Below are positions 1 to 10,406 of a stretch of 64,000 nucleotides of DNA, piece after piece. Made by a program: the position numbers and the translations under genes. Position 1 is the first letter of the stretch. Each line of letters begins with the position of its first letter. Source of the stretch: Rachicladosporium sp. CCFEE 5018 (taxonomy: Eukaryota > Ascomycota > Dothideomycetes > Cladosporiales > Cladosporiaceae); the NCBI GenBank assembly GCA_002077045.2, contig KZ111180.1, forward strand, positions 131,477 to 195,476. Reading direction: 5' to 3'. Below the pieces are notes generated by a model, which was not told the origin of the DNA, ran no database searches, and was given only the letters and a program-made list of their open reading frames with translations.

Positions 1-1832
1 ATTGGAATGACGCTCTCGCCGCGAGTGTAGTCGAAGCACTCACGCGGGCCAAAGCCGACACCCCATTTCACTTGTCTCGCAATGCCCATGGTCTCGCGAT
101 CGTTGGCAGATTGCAGTGCGTCGACGCCAGCTTTGGCGGCGAGCGTGTAGTCTCTCGTAGTCATCTTGACAAAGGCGTGGCGTTTCTCGCGATTCGGAAT
201 GCAGGAAGCGACTTGGCCAAAGCGGCCGAATAGCTCTGCAATCTCAGTCTGCGAGCCATTCGCCCCGCCGACGAACAGCGTGCGAGACAGGACACGGATA
301 CTGTCTGAGGGAAGAGAGGGGTCAAATTGGACGAACTTCTGACCCGATGGCGGCGGAGGCTGGAAAGATGGAGGGAGTGGGCTCGCGCGTAGAGGAGAGC
401 GTTGTCGATAGCGTTGCTTGTTGTTGCCGTTGCGCCCGTTCCGCTGATCGTCTACTGGGCCTTGGGAGGCATTGTAGACTGGACTACCTCTGCCGTTGTT
501 GTTGTTATTGTTGCCGCCACGGGCCGGACTCCTGCTCCTGCCTCGAGATGTGCCGTTGCCGTTGTAATCATTGTACTGCCCAGACTGCTGTGGCGGACTA
601 CTCTGTTCGTCCAATGCTTGTATGACCGGACCCCATTGGTCCATCGGGACTCCCTCCTTCTGTAGCTCTTGTAGCAAGTTCAGTGCCCTGATCAGCTTTT
701 GCTGGTCGTTAACGATGTTTGGCGGAAGCACCCCGCGTAGCGATGCCAGTGGGTCTGCCTGCGCAGGCGCTTGCTGTGGAGGTGGCGGCGCTAGAGCGTA
801 CTGTTGAGGTACCGACGGCGGAGGAAGGAACGCCGGGAATCCTGGTGGTGGCTGAAAGCCTGGTGGCATGAATGGAGGCGGCTGGAATTGTGTCGGTGGA
901 GGAGGATAGCTTGGCTGTTGCTGCGGCGGCGCGGGAGGTTGAGAAAAGCCGTTTGCGGAGCCAAGCATGGCAGCGAAGTTAGGAGGGAGCTGGCCCTGTG
1001 GGACAGCCGGCGGTGCAGCAGGTTGAGCGACAGGCTGCTGTTGTGGAGGTGGTGCGGCCATACGAAGCGCTGCCAGGATGCTGTTGACATCTTGAGAAGG
1101 CGGTGCAGGGGCTGGCGCAGATTGTGGTGGAGGTGCATGTTGCATCGTCGAAGCGGGTACCTGCGGTGCACTACTCGACGCAGGCTTCTGAACACTATCG
1201 CCTTTGCGCACAAGAAACCCTTGGTCATACAAGTGCTGCGGTGGGTAGCCAATAGGCGTGTGGGTAGGTCTCGTAGGGATAGGAGCGATCGACTTCTCAC
1301 CAACAGGCTTCTTGACTGCCTGTAGTGGCGCTGGAGCAGTGCCAGCGCCATTCACATGGGCAGCAGGTGTGCTGACCTTCCTCTTCGAGTCTTCAAGCAG
1401 CGCAGCAGGGAATGTACCGGCACGCTCCCAGATGGCAAGTATGTTTTCGAGCTTGGGCTTCTGGTCTGCTGGCAGGTCCTTGAGCAAGTCGTCGATCAAT
1501 GCGGGCATAAGCTCAGTGACACGCTTGATGGCAGCGGGATATGTGCCTGCCTCGCCCCTACCCTCGATGTGGATATCCAAACCTGCTTTCTTTGCACCAT
1601 CGATCCATTGGCGGATGATACTGTCTATGACATACAGAACACCGAGCTTATGCGTGGCCGGGGCCTTCTTAAGAGCACGGTACAGTGACTGAGTGATCTG
1701 CTGTTCATGCTGAATGTTGTTCACGGCGATCTTGGTCAACGAGCCAATTTTGGCCTTACTCGCGCCAGGCGCTTTGTGTGTGTTGAGAGACGCGAGCAAC
1801 GGCTCCAGTTCACTCAGCGGTGGGGTGGCCAT
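1..1832 (-). CDS. SEB1: Seb1/Nrd1-like CID-RRM transcription termination factor, 3' end outside window
   Basis: One uninterrupted reading frame runs from an ATG at 1832 off the window edge (about 610 codons seen, no stop). The first ~150 residues form a CTD-interacting domain, with the helical stretch LYRALKKAPATHKLGVLYVI near residue 45. A long Pro/Gln/Ala-rich low-complexity middle follows, then an RS/RG/Asn-rich stretch. An RRM begins near residue 517 with RNP-type motifs TLFVGG and KRHAFVKM and ends in WGVGFGPRECFDYTRG, a hallmark of Nrd1/Seb1. In yeasts these proteins bind RNA polymerase II CTD and nascent RNA motifs and drive termination and 3'-end processing; a nuclear role is inferred by homology. 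No intron is needed in the part seen. The C-terminus lies beyond position 1. Confidence 0.9.
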   Translation of the reverse strand, partial: MATPPLSELEPLLASLNTHKAPGASKAKIGSLTKIAVNNIQHEQQITQSLYRALKKAPATHKLGVLYVIDSIIRQWIDGAKKAGLDIHIEGRGEAGTYPAAIKRVTELMPALIDDLLKDLPADQKPKLENILAIWERAGTFPAALLEDSKRKVSTPAAHVNGAGTAPAPLQAVKKPVGEKSIAPIPTRPTHTPIGYPPQHLYDQGFLVRKGDSVQKPASSSAPQVPASTMQHAPPPQSAPAPAPPSQDVNSILAALRMAAPPPQQQPVAQPAAPPAVPQGQLPPNFAAMLGSANGFSQPPAPPQQQPSYPPPPTQFQPPPFMPPGFQPPPGFPAFLPPPSVPQQYALAPPPPQQAPAQADPLASLRGVLPPNIVNDQQKLIRALNLLQELQKEGVPMDQWGPVIQALDEQSSPPQQSGQYNDYNGNGTSRGRSRSPARGGNNNNNNGRGSPVYNASQGPVDDQRNGRNGNNKQRYRQRSPLRASPLPPSFQPPPPSGQKFVQFDPSLPSDSIRVLSRTLFVGGANGSQTEIAELFGRFGQVASCIPNREKRHAFVKMTTRDYTLAAKAGVDALQSANDRETMGIARQVKWGVGFGPRECFDYTRGESVIP

Positions 1833-2773
1833 GACTGCAGACTACAAGCCTAGAGTATTGCACCTTCTACTGTGTACTGCGGATGCTGTCAGGATGGCAC
1901 TAGACCTGGGCCAGTGGAATGTCACGCTAAGTGAGTTCTACAACACAGGTCTCTGTTAGCAGTGCTCTGCTGGGTTTGGCTCGGCGACACTAAATCAGGT
2001 GCTGATTTCTACGCGATCGAGCGATGTGCGTGATTGGAGTACGAGCCTACTGTCGCAGTGCAAGTGACTGTCAAGGATGGCGTGCAGTCGGGTGAAGAAG
2101 CCTAGCAGGCGTCGCAGTTCCTTGGGCGACAGGCCTGGAGTGTCGGAGATGGCGAGTGGGCCACAGCAGCGGGGGCGGACTGTCTCGATACGTGCGTGAT
2201 ATGCTGGTTTACGGATTCCGGAGGATGCGCAGTGATGTTTGCGGATGATGGAGATGAAGGAATAGTAACGACGTGGCTGCTGTCAGCACAAGGAGCAAAT
2301 ACCAAGCGGCTGGAGTCGGCCCGGGCGTGGAAGCGGAAAGCACGTGCGGCTCAACAATGCCGAGACATATGAATGTACGAGAATACACGGTGCATGCACA
2401 GCCTACCTCAGTAGATCATATATGGGCTAAGTGACACATAGGACGTGACCATGAGGCTCTCGACGGCAATGATGGGTCTCCTGATATTGCAGCAGCAGTG
2501 AGTAGCAGTTCCCGTCACCTCCAGTTTACATGCTATTGGAATCCGCATTCGCCGACCACTCCCGAGAAGTCTCCCACACCCCTGTCACTGCATGCACAGA
2601 CGTCAACAGCTCCTCCGCTGAACTCTACCAAGCGGAGCTGTGCTTTTTTGCCCTTGCGCATCCGATCCCAAACATATCTCGAGCACTATCGCAACATACA
2701 CGCCACTGCTCCGGCCTTCCGTACAGCGTTCTTACTTTCTTATCACTGTCTCGGTAGCACCTCCAAACTCACA
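1833..2773. other. Intergenic region between SEB1-like and CIT1
   Basis: Divergent promoter region of the SEB1-like gene (minus) and the citrate synthase gene (plus). Only short reading frames without recognisable protein character are present. The last ~250 bases are C/T-rich, as expected for a fungal 5' leader before the CIT1 start. Confidence 0.6.
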
Positions 2774-4280
2774 ATGGCTGCCTCTAGCATCTCCCGCGGT
2801 GCGCTGCGCCGCGTAATGGCTACCCAGCCCAGCTCCCTATCGCAAAGACTTGCATTCGCTGGCGCACGAGGATACGCTGGCAAGAGTGCGGTAAGTCTGG
2901 ACCCAGCCATGCGCATGAAGATGCTTCTGGTAGCGTCTTGTCCTCGCAGTTGGCTAATCAGTAGCCCTCCCACAGACTCTCAAGGAGACCTTTGCCGCCA
3001 GCCTGCCCGAGAAGATCGAGCAGATCAAGAAGCTCAAGAAAGACTATGGCAGCAAGGTCATTGGCGAGGTCACGCTCGACCAAGTATACGGTGGTGCACG
3101 CGGCATCAAGTCGCTGGTCTGGGAGGGCTCAGTCCTCGACTCCGAGGAGGGCATTCGCTTCCGCGGCCGAACGATCCCAGAATGCCAGGAGCAGCTCCCC
3201 AAAGCTCCTGGCGGCAACGAGCCTCTCCCAGAAGGTCTCTTCTGGCTCCTCCTCACCGGTGAAGTGCCATCCGAGCAGCAAGTCCGCGACTTGTCCGCCG
3301 AGTGGGCCGCTCGCAGCGACCTACCCAGCTTCGTCACCGAGCTCATTGACCGCTGCCCAAGCGACCTCCACCCAATGGCACAGTTCTCCATCGCAGTCAC
3401 AGCTCTCGAGCACGAGTCTAGCTTCGCCAAGGCATACGCCAAGGGCATGAAGAAGGCCGAGTACTGGGAGCACACCTTCGAGGACAGCATGGACCTGATC
3501 GCCAAGCTGCCCAACATCGCCGCGCGCATCTACCGCAACGTCTACAAAGATGGCAAGGTCCCCGCCACGCAGAAGGACAAGGACTACTCCTACAACATGG
3601 CCAACCAGCTCGGGTTCGCCGACAACGCCGACTTCGTCGAGCTCATGCGCCTCTACCTGACCATCCACACGGACCACGAGGGCGGCAACGTCAGCGCCCA
3701 CACCACGCATCTCGTCGGCTCAGCCCTCTCTTCCGCCTACCTCTCCCTCGCCGCCGGCCTGAACGGTCTCGCCGGCCCGCTCCACGGCCTCGCAAACCAA
3801 GAAGTCCTCAAATGGCTGCAAGAGATGAAGAACACCGTCGGCTCCGACCTCAGCGACGCAAACATCACCAAATACCTCTGGGACACTCTCAAATCCGGCC
3901 GCGTCGTGCCCGGCTACGGCCACGCCGTGCTTCGCAAGACCGACCCGCGCTACGTCTCCCAGCGCGAGTTCGCGCTCAAGCACTTGCCAGACGACCCAAT
4001 GTTCAAGCTCGTGTCGCAGGTCTACAAGATCGCGCCGGGCGTGCTGACCGAGCACGGCAAGACGAAGAACCCGTACCCGAATGTTGATGCGCACAGTGGT
4101 GTGTTGCTGCAGTACTATGGGCTTACGGAGCAGAACTTCTACACTGTGTTGTTTGGTGTTAGCCGAGCGCTGGGTGTGCTGCCGCAGTTGATCATTGATC
4201 GCGCTGTGGGTGCGCCGATTGAGAGGCCCAAGTCTTTCTCGACTGAGGCGTGGGCTAAGCTTGTGGGTGCTAAGCTTTGA
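2774..4280 (+). CDS. CIT1: Mitochondrial citrate synthase
   Basis: Two exons, 2774-2890 and 2976-4280, with an 85-nt intron (GTAAGT...CACAG), give 473 residues, the normal length for the mitochondrial enzyme. It condenses acetyl-CoA and oxaloacetate to citrate in the TCA cycle. Catalytic residues are visible: His309 in GPLHGLANQE, His355 in VPGYGHAVLRKTDPRY and Asp410 in YPNVDAHSG. The N-terminus (SRGALRRVMATQPSSLSQRL) is Arg/Ser-rich and lacks acidic residues, as in a mitochondrial presequence, with a plausible cleavage near ARGYAGKS. The protein ends in AKL, a possible weak peroxisomal signal. The start is the first ATG of the presequence exon. The citrate carrier YHM2 lies downstream on the same strand. 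Confidence 0.97.
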
Positions 4281-5142
4281 AATTTACGGAATGATGAGAG
4301 CAGTACAATGGAGGCGAGCGAGCGTATTAGGCGCGCGTTGGCTTTACTTGAGGGAGATGGAGGTGGGAAGGAGACTGATAGATGAGACGACGAACGAGAG
4401 GCTTCGGGGGAAGTTGAGTGTGTGGCAAGCGTGCAGGCACTTTCTGGGCGTTTGTATGTATTACTGTGTTCCTGCACATTATCTGTAATACTGGCAAGGC
4501 GAATTGATGCTTCACTCTTGATGTTCTTGCTATGTCCCCAACCACTTTTGTATCTCTGCACCGTTCCTGAGAAGCACAGTCAGCAACAGCACCGGACTCC
4601 AGCGCGGCTGCAACACGACGGATTGTCGTGGGATTTGTTGAGCCTCACTTGCACAGTGGCTGTGCGTGTATCTGTGCTCAACGGGTGAAGCCAGAATTAG
4701 CTTTTCGGGTGAGCTGTAGATGGGGTCTATCAAGGCCAGGGCGATAATATGTCGAGACTCGTAAATGAACGGAGAACAATTCGCAGGCCCACGATAGTGC
4801 GCGTTGTAGTGCTTTAGATCGTAGGGGGGAGCTTCGGAGGAAGTATCAGACTTGACCAATTCCCGTCTGATGTTTTGCTATCAGTACCTGACTGCCGCCG
4901 AGGATATTCGTTGACACCCCTGTAACTTTCCTCCCCCTGCACGGACTCCCCCAGCTCTCACCGCGGCCTGAGCAGCCCCGGACTTTACACACTCCAGCTA
5001 TCTTTTCACGAAACAAGCAACGTGACCACCTCCCTCTACTCACTTCACTTCACCTCTCCACTCCACCCCCTCCTCCACCCAAGGCAACGAAGCCGCCCTC
5101 CTGCCTCGGTCCGGCCACCACTACCCAACAATACACCGTACG
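4281..5142. other. Intergenic region CIT1-YHM2
   Basis: It holds the CIT1 3' flank and the YHM2 promoter and leader. The last ~240 bases are strongly pyrimidine-rich (runs of C and T), typical of highly expressed fungal genes. No coding sequence is recognised. Confidence 0.6.
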
Positions 5143-6259
5143 ATGTCCGGCGCTATCGCATCCCCCGCGAAACTGGAGAAGAAGCCGGTCAAGTTCAGCA
5201 ACTTGCTGCTTGGTGCTGGGCTGAATATGTTCGAGGTCACGACGCTGGGGCAGCCGTTGGAGGTCATGAAGACGACTATGGCTGCCAACCGGAAGGGAGG
5301 CATGGGGACTGCGATTGGGACGATTTGGTCTAGGGGAGGCGCGTTGGGGTGTAAGTTGTTGATCTATCATATTGCAGCGTAGTCGAGCCTGGGAAACGGC
5401 ATCGCAAGAGCAAGAGTGGATATAGGTAGAGCACCGCATGCTAACGCAACATCTCCCCCACAGTTTACCAAGGTCTCATACCCTGGGCCTGGATCGAAGC
5501 CTCCACAAAGGGCGCAGTCCTCCTCTTCGTCGCCAGCGAAGCCGAATTTTACGCCAAAAACATCGGTGCCAACAACTTCGGCGCCGGCATCTTGGGCGGT
5601 ATGGCAGGCGGGCTCGCACAAGCTTACGCCACGATGGGGTTCTGCACTTGCATGAAGACCGTGGAGATGACGAAGCATAAGGTCGCGGCCACGGGTGCGA
5701 AAGTGCCTGGAACGATGGCGACGTTCATGGACATCTACCGACGGGAGGGGATTGTCGGGATCAATAAGGGGGTTAACGCTGTGGCAGTGAGGCAGGTGAC
5801 GAATTGGGGGAGTCGGTTCGGGTTGAGCCGTGTTGCGTAAGTTATCCCCCCTCGATGGCCATTTGGTTGTGGGAGAGCAGTCGGACTGACAGAACCCACA
5901 GCGAAAACGGCATCCGCAAATTCACCAACAAAGAAGACCTCTCCCAGCGCCTCACGGTCCCCGAGAAAATCCTCGCCTCAGCCCTCGGCGGCGGGCTCAG
6001 CGCCTGGAACCAGCCCATCGAAGTCGTGCGCGTGGAAATGCAGTCCAAGAAAGAGGACCCCAACCGGCCCAAGAAAATGACCGTAGGAAACACGTTCCGC
6101 TACATTTACGGCCAGAACGGTATCAAGGGACTGTACAGGGGTGTGGCGCCCAGGATTGGGCTGGGAGTGTGGCAGACGGTGTGTATGGTTGCGCTTGGGG
6201 ATGTGGCCAAGGAGGCGGTGGAGAAGCTGACGGGGGATGTGGTTACTGCTAAGCATTAG
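5143..6259 (+). CDS. YHM2: Mitochondrial citrate/2-oxoglutarate carrier (Yhm2 type)
   Basis: Three exons (5143-5350, 5464-5836, 5902-6259) code for 312 residues, matching the ~314 of yeast Yhm2. The protein is a mitochondrial carrier of the inner membrane. Yhm2-type sequence blocks are LLLGAGLNMFEVTTLGQPLE, GLIPWAWIEASTKGAVLLF and the third-repeat stretch GLSAWNQPIEVVRVEMQSKK. Yeast Yhm2 exports citrate in exchange for 2-oxoglutarate, feeding cytosolic NADPH and acetyl-CoA metabolism. Intron 1 is 113 nt (GTAAGT...CACAG) and intron 2 is 65 nt (GTAAGT...CACAG); both restore the family sequence exactly. Its position directly downstream of citrate synthase matches a shared role in citrate handling. 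Confidence 0.95.
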
Positions 6260-7507
6260 CGAGGTGTTGGGGAATTCTTACATCTACATGTAGTGGGCGC
6301 GAGAGAGCATAGCGCGCAAGACTTGCGGCGTTGGAATGGGCTGATCTGGGTGTTTATAGTATTCTACAGATGGATGATAGACTTGGAATGGGTACACTGA
6401 AATGATAAAGAATCGCGGGTCCGGTCAGTACAACGCCCTGTATTTCTTTCGCAACGCTCTCGCTGCAAGATTCCCACAAAGAATCGTCTCTCGAGCGATG
6501 AGAAGACTCTCTTGGGCTACTATGGTGCTTCTCCGACACGTTCACCGATCCGCTACTCACAGTGCGAGCTGCAGACTCCGACAACATGAACAACGCATGA
6601 CTCAGGGTGCCGCGAAGACCCTGCGCTCTTTCAATGGTTCGCTCCCAGTGCTTGAGCACAGGTACGTAAGACCGCGAGAGCGACGGTCAGACTTGCAAGA
6701 AACTAGGAGGCTGTTAACCGAAGCACTTGGCACGAGAATCGACGGTGTTACTCTACGATTCTGGCTGAGGATGAGAACGGCGCGGGCGCGACAGGCTTGT
6801 GGCAAGGAAGGATGTGCTGATCTGGTGGAATAATGCAAGACCACTTAGAATTGGCGATGGAGTGCTCGCGAGATCAGAGGGCGGAACGAAGAGGAGGTTA
6901 TATGGGAAGGGCGCGATCGGCAAGTTCATCGAGGAGGCGTGCCATTCATGTGCGCATCAGCGACTGCTTAGTCAAAGAGCCGCGAGCAGTCTGTGCCCGC
7001 CACGGCGAGGCATGGGAAAGGCGCTGGGTGCGTGATGCATGTGGTGAGTTTACTATAGTGGCGGCCAGGATTTCGCAAGTCGAAGTATAGCGGAGCTGGC
7101 TCAGCTATCGAGGGGCGTCGAACTCAGGTGCACGGCTGGACTCTCGGTGACGCGAAAGACTTGCCTAAGGTTATGCCAAGCGAGTCGCAATAGCGAGTCT
7201 TGAAACACTGTCACGCTGAGAGGTCGCTCGAACTGCAATACTGACGGGTCTGGAGCCGAGGAGGCTGTTTCAAGTACTACAGTGAGAAGGGAGTGGAAGG
7301 AATAGACATGTAGGGTAGTTTGAATCATTTCCATTTGCTGCAGCCCGGAAGCTCTACATTACATATGGAGTGAGAGAGGCAGGACGCTTTTCCATCGCCA
7401 ATCATCATTCATCTCAATAAGCAAACACCCAACCCGTGGTCTACCAAAACGCCTAGCTGATGCAAGCAAGTGACCGTGAAGTCATATCGCAACCAAACTC
7501 AAGGCAT
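6260..7507. other. Intergenic region YHM2-SSA, no gene seen
   Basis: This is a convergent intergenic stretch of about 1.25 kb. Open frames of up to 143 codons exist but have no domain-like composition, no family resemblance and no splice support. I see nothing functional beyond the 3' flanks of the two neighbours. Confidence 0.55.
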
Positions 7508-9517
7508 CTAGTCGACCTCCTCGACAGTTGGGCCATCGTCGCCACCAGCACCGCCAGCTGGGCCACCGGCACCGGGGAAGCCGCCTGGGCCACCTGGCAT
7601 ACCGCCGGGCATGCCACCACCCTCGCCACCACCGTACAGCTTCATCATGATGGGGTTGGCGACACCCTCGAGCTCCTTCTGCTGCGACTCGTACTCGTCC
7701 TTGGTAGCGGTCTGATTGTCGTCGATCCAAGCAACAGTCTCGTCGATCTTGGCCTTGAGCTTCTCCTTGTCGGCAGCATCGAGCTTCTCCTCAGTCTTCG
7801 CGTCACCGAGGGTGTTCTTGAGCGAGTATGCGTACGACTCGAGACCGTTCTTGGCCTGGATGCGGCCAGCCTCAGCCTCATCCTCGTCCTTGTACTTCTC
7901 AGCCTCTGCCAACATGCGCTCGATGTCCTCCTTTGACAGACGGCCCTTGTCGTTGGTGATGACGATCTTGTTGGTCTTGCCGGTGCCCTTCTCGAGAGCG
8001 GAGACGTTGAGGATACCGTTGGCATCGATGTCGAAGGTGACCTCAATTTGAGGGACACCACGGGGCGCAGGTGGGACACCAGTGAGCTCAAACTTGCCGA
8101 GCATGTTGTTGTCCTTCGTGCGAGCACGCTCACCCTCGAAGACTTGAATGAGCACACCGGGCTGGTTGTCGGAGAAGGTGGAGAAGACCTCTGACTTCTT
8201 CGTGGGGATGGTGGTGTTGCGCTTGATAAGCGGCGTCATCACGCCACCAGCAGTCTCGATACCCATGGACAATGGCGCGACATCGAGGAGGAGAATCTCG
8301 TTGGTGGACTTGCTGGAGGTGTCACCAGAGAGGATGGCAGCCTGGACAGCAGCGCCGTAGGCCACAGCCTCATCGGGGTTGATAGACTTGTTGGGCTCCT
8401 TGCCGTTAAAGAAGTCGGAGACGAGCTTCTGCACCTTGGGGATACGAGTGGAGCCACCAACGAGGACGATCTCGTGGACGGAAGACTTGTCAATCTTAGC
8501 GTCGCGGAGGACACGCTCCACTGGGTCCATGGTGGAACGGAAGAGATCCTGGCACAGCTCCTCGAAACGTGCGCGAGTGATGGAGGTGTAGAAGTCAACA
8601 CCCTCGTAGAGAGAGTCGATTTCGATGGAAGTCTGAGCGGAGCTGGACAATGTGCGCTTCGCCCGCTCGCAGGCCGTTCGGAGACGACGAAGGGCGCGGG
8701 GGTTTGATGCGAGATCCTGAGAACAGTCAGTACATATTTGAGAGGCTGGATGTGCGCAGGAGCTTCTAACCTTCTTGTTCTTGCGCTTGAACTCAGACAT
8801 GAAGTGATTGACGAGGCGGTTGTCGAAGTCCTCACCACCCAAGTGAGTGTCACCGGCAGTCGACTTGACCTCGAAGATGCCCTCCTCGATGGTGAGCAGC
8901 GACACATCGAAGGTGCCACCTCCCAGGTCGAAGATAAGCACGTTGCGCTCGCCCTCAGTCTTCTTGTCAAGACCGTAGGCAATGGCAGCAGCAGTCGGCT
9001 CGTTGATGATGCGGAGGACGTTCAGCCCAGCGATGAGACCAGCGTCCTTGGTAGCTTGACGCTGGGAGTCGTTGAAGTATGCGGGTACAGTGACGACTGC
9101 GTTGTTGACAGTCTCACCGAGGTATGACTCTGCCGTCTCCCTCATCTTGGTCAAGATCATGGAAGAGATCTCTTCGGGTGTGAACTCCTTGGTCTCGCCC
9201 TTGAACTCGACCTGAACGACTGGCTTGCCACCCTTATCGATGACCTTGAAGGGGAAGTGCTTCATATCGGCTTGCACCTCAGCGTCGTTGAACTTGCGGC
9301 CAATGAGGCGCTTTGCGTCGAAGACTGTGTTGATGGGGTTCATGGCGACTTGGTTCTTCGCCGAGTCACCGATGAGGCGCTCGGTGTCTGTGAAGGCGAC
9401 AAACGAGGGCGTTGTACGGTTGCCCTGGTCGTTGGCGATAATCTCAATGCGGTCATCACGGAAGATGCCCACACAGGAGTAGGTCGTACCCAAATCGATA
9501 CCGATTGCGGGTGCCAT
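7508..9517 (-). CDS. SSA1: Cytosolic Hsp70 chaperone (Ssa type)
   Basis: Exons 8771-9517 and 7508-8716 (transcribed leftwards) give 651 residues. The start MAPAIGIDLGTTYSCVGIF, the phosphate-binding IFDLGGGTFDVSL, VLVGGSTRIPKVQ and the C-terminal GPTVEEVD identify a cytosolic Hsp70; the EEVD tail binds TPR co-chaperones. A Gly/Pro-rich linker (GGMPGG repeats) precedes the tail. The protein folds nascent and stress-denatured proteins in an ATP- and J-protein-dependent way. The 54-nt intron (8717-8770) has good signals but is a multiple of three without a stop, so the unspliced frame also reads through and gives 669 residues. A perfect heat-shock element lies ~190 bases upstream. Confidence 0.97.
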   Translation of the reverse strand: MAPAIGIDLGTTYSCVGIFRDDRIEIIANDQGNRTTPSFVAFTDTERLIGDSAKNQVAMNPINTVFDAKRLIGRKFNDAEVQADMKHFPFKVIDKGGKPVVQVEFKGETKEFTPEEISSMILTKMRETAESYLGETVNNAVVTVPAYFNDSQRQATKDAGLIAGLNVLRIINEPTAAAIAYGLDKKTEGERNVLIFDLGGGTFDVSLLTIEEGIFEVKSTAGDTHLGGEDFDNRLVNHFMSEFKRKNKKVRSSCAHPASQICTDCSQDLASNPRALRRLRTACERAKRTLSSSAQTSIEIDSLYEGVDFYTSITRARFEELCQDLFRSTMDPVERVLRDAKIDKSSVHEIVLVGGSTRIPKVQKLVSDFFNGKEPNKSINPDEAVAYGAAVQAAILSGDTSSKSTNEILLLDVAPLSMGIETAGGVMTPLIKRNTTIPTKKSEVFSTFSDNQPGVLIQVFEGERARTKDNNMLGKFELTGVPPAPRGVPQIEVTFDIDANGILNVSALEKGTGKTNKIVITNDKGRLSKEDIERMLAEAEKYKDEDEAEAGRIQAKNGLESYAYSLKNTLGDAKTEEKLDAADKEKLKAKIDETVAWIDDNQTATKDEYESQQKELEGVANPIMMKLYGGGEGGGMPGGMPGGPGGFPGAGGPAGGAGGDDGPTVEEVD
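8717..8770 (-). other. In-frame 54-nt intron of the Hsp70 gene (exitron-like)
   Basis: On the minus strand the segment begins GTTAGA, contains the branch-like TACTGAC and ends TTCTCAG. Removing it joins KRKNKK to DLASNPRALRRL, the conserved Hsp70 sequence. Retaining it inserts 18 residues with three cysteines (VRSSCAHPASQICTDCSQ) into the nucleotide-binding domain without breaking the frame. I therefore take it as an intron, with retention possible. Confidence 0.85.
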
Positions 9518-10406
9518 GTTGGGCGGATGTGTAGGATGTGTAGGTTTTGATGTGAAGGTCGATGTAGTATGTGGACTCAGCTGTGTGAGTATGAGTGGTG
9601 GTATGCAAGAGGGTTCTTGAAGAAGATGTGGTGTAATTGAAGGATGTGGTTGAGAGGGAAATTATTTTGTGGTGTTCTCTTATGAGCGGTGGCTGCGGAC
9701 TTTTTTGGAAGCTTCCAGAAGATAGCTGCCTCTCGTCACTGCAGGAAACCGCCAGCACACTCTCGAACACCAGTCAATTTCTGCTGGCTTACGGCGTCAA
9801 CCAATTGCTATACTCTGCCAGGTTTGTGTGAGTAGTCTATTTGTGTTCTTGTGTTCACTATACGCGCCGTTATGCTGATGTTTGCACGATTTGCGGAATA
9901 TTTACCATGCGGAAAGTGACGTTGCCAGGTGGGGCGAATTGCAGGTTATCGATAACGCCTTAGGCATTACATTGCTCTCAAGCATCTGTCTAAGTTGCCT
10001 TCGCTCATGCCCTCTGCACCGCCTAAGTCAGCGTCCGGTGTCTCAGTCCGGCGAAAATCCGATGAAATGCACATGCATTTCACATGCCCAGCATTAGGCC
10101 TCTCAGGGAAAGCCTGCATTCGCGTATGCTGCTATGCTCTCGGCTGCGCATTATACTGTGCCGTGTGAAGCTCCATTAAGACGAAAGGCTTTCAATCACG
10201 ATCGGAGCGTCATAATCGCATACATGTACGAGACTACGGGGTGGAATCTGACAAGAAGTCAAGATATAGCTGCGGTCTATATGAGCTGGGCCATTGCACA
10301 GCTAGTCACCTTGGCAAGCACACCACATGAACCCCAGCCGAGACCCCAGCGATAGATCGCAACGACAGGATCGATGTAGTGACTGTAGCTCCTACTAGAC
10401 CTCACC
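9518..10406. other. SSA promoter and intergenic region
   Basis: The part next to the Hsp70 start (9518-9770) is the SSA promoter and leader and contains the heat-shock element. The remainder up to 10406 shows no recognisable gene. Confidence 0.6.
9708..9720. promoter_or_regulatory. Perfect three-unit heat-shock element upstream of SSA
   Basis: The sequence GAAGCTTCCAGAA consists of three alternating 5-bp heat-shock units (GAA, TTC, GAA with 2-nt spacing). This is the consensus site of the trimeric Hsf1 factor. It lies 191 bases upstream of the Hsp70 start codon, a normal promoter distance. Confidence 0.85.

Noticed and set aside
791..1351. 186-codon minus-strand frame within SEB1
   Set aside because: It lies in a different frame from the CID-RRM reading frame, which is continuous across the region.
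6402..6833. 143-codon frame between YHM2 and SSA
   Set aside because: Random-looking composition, overlapping frames on both strands and no recognisable motif.
7460..9550. Several open frames antisense to Hsp70
   Set aside because: They mirror the codon bias of a highly expressed gene; long antisense frames opposite Hsp70 are a known artefact.
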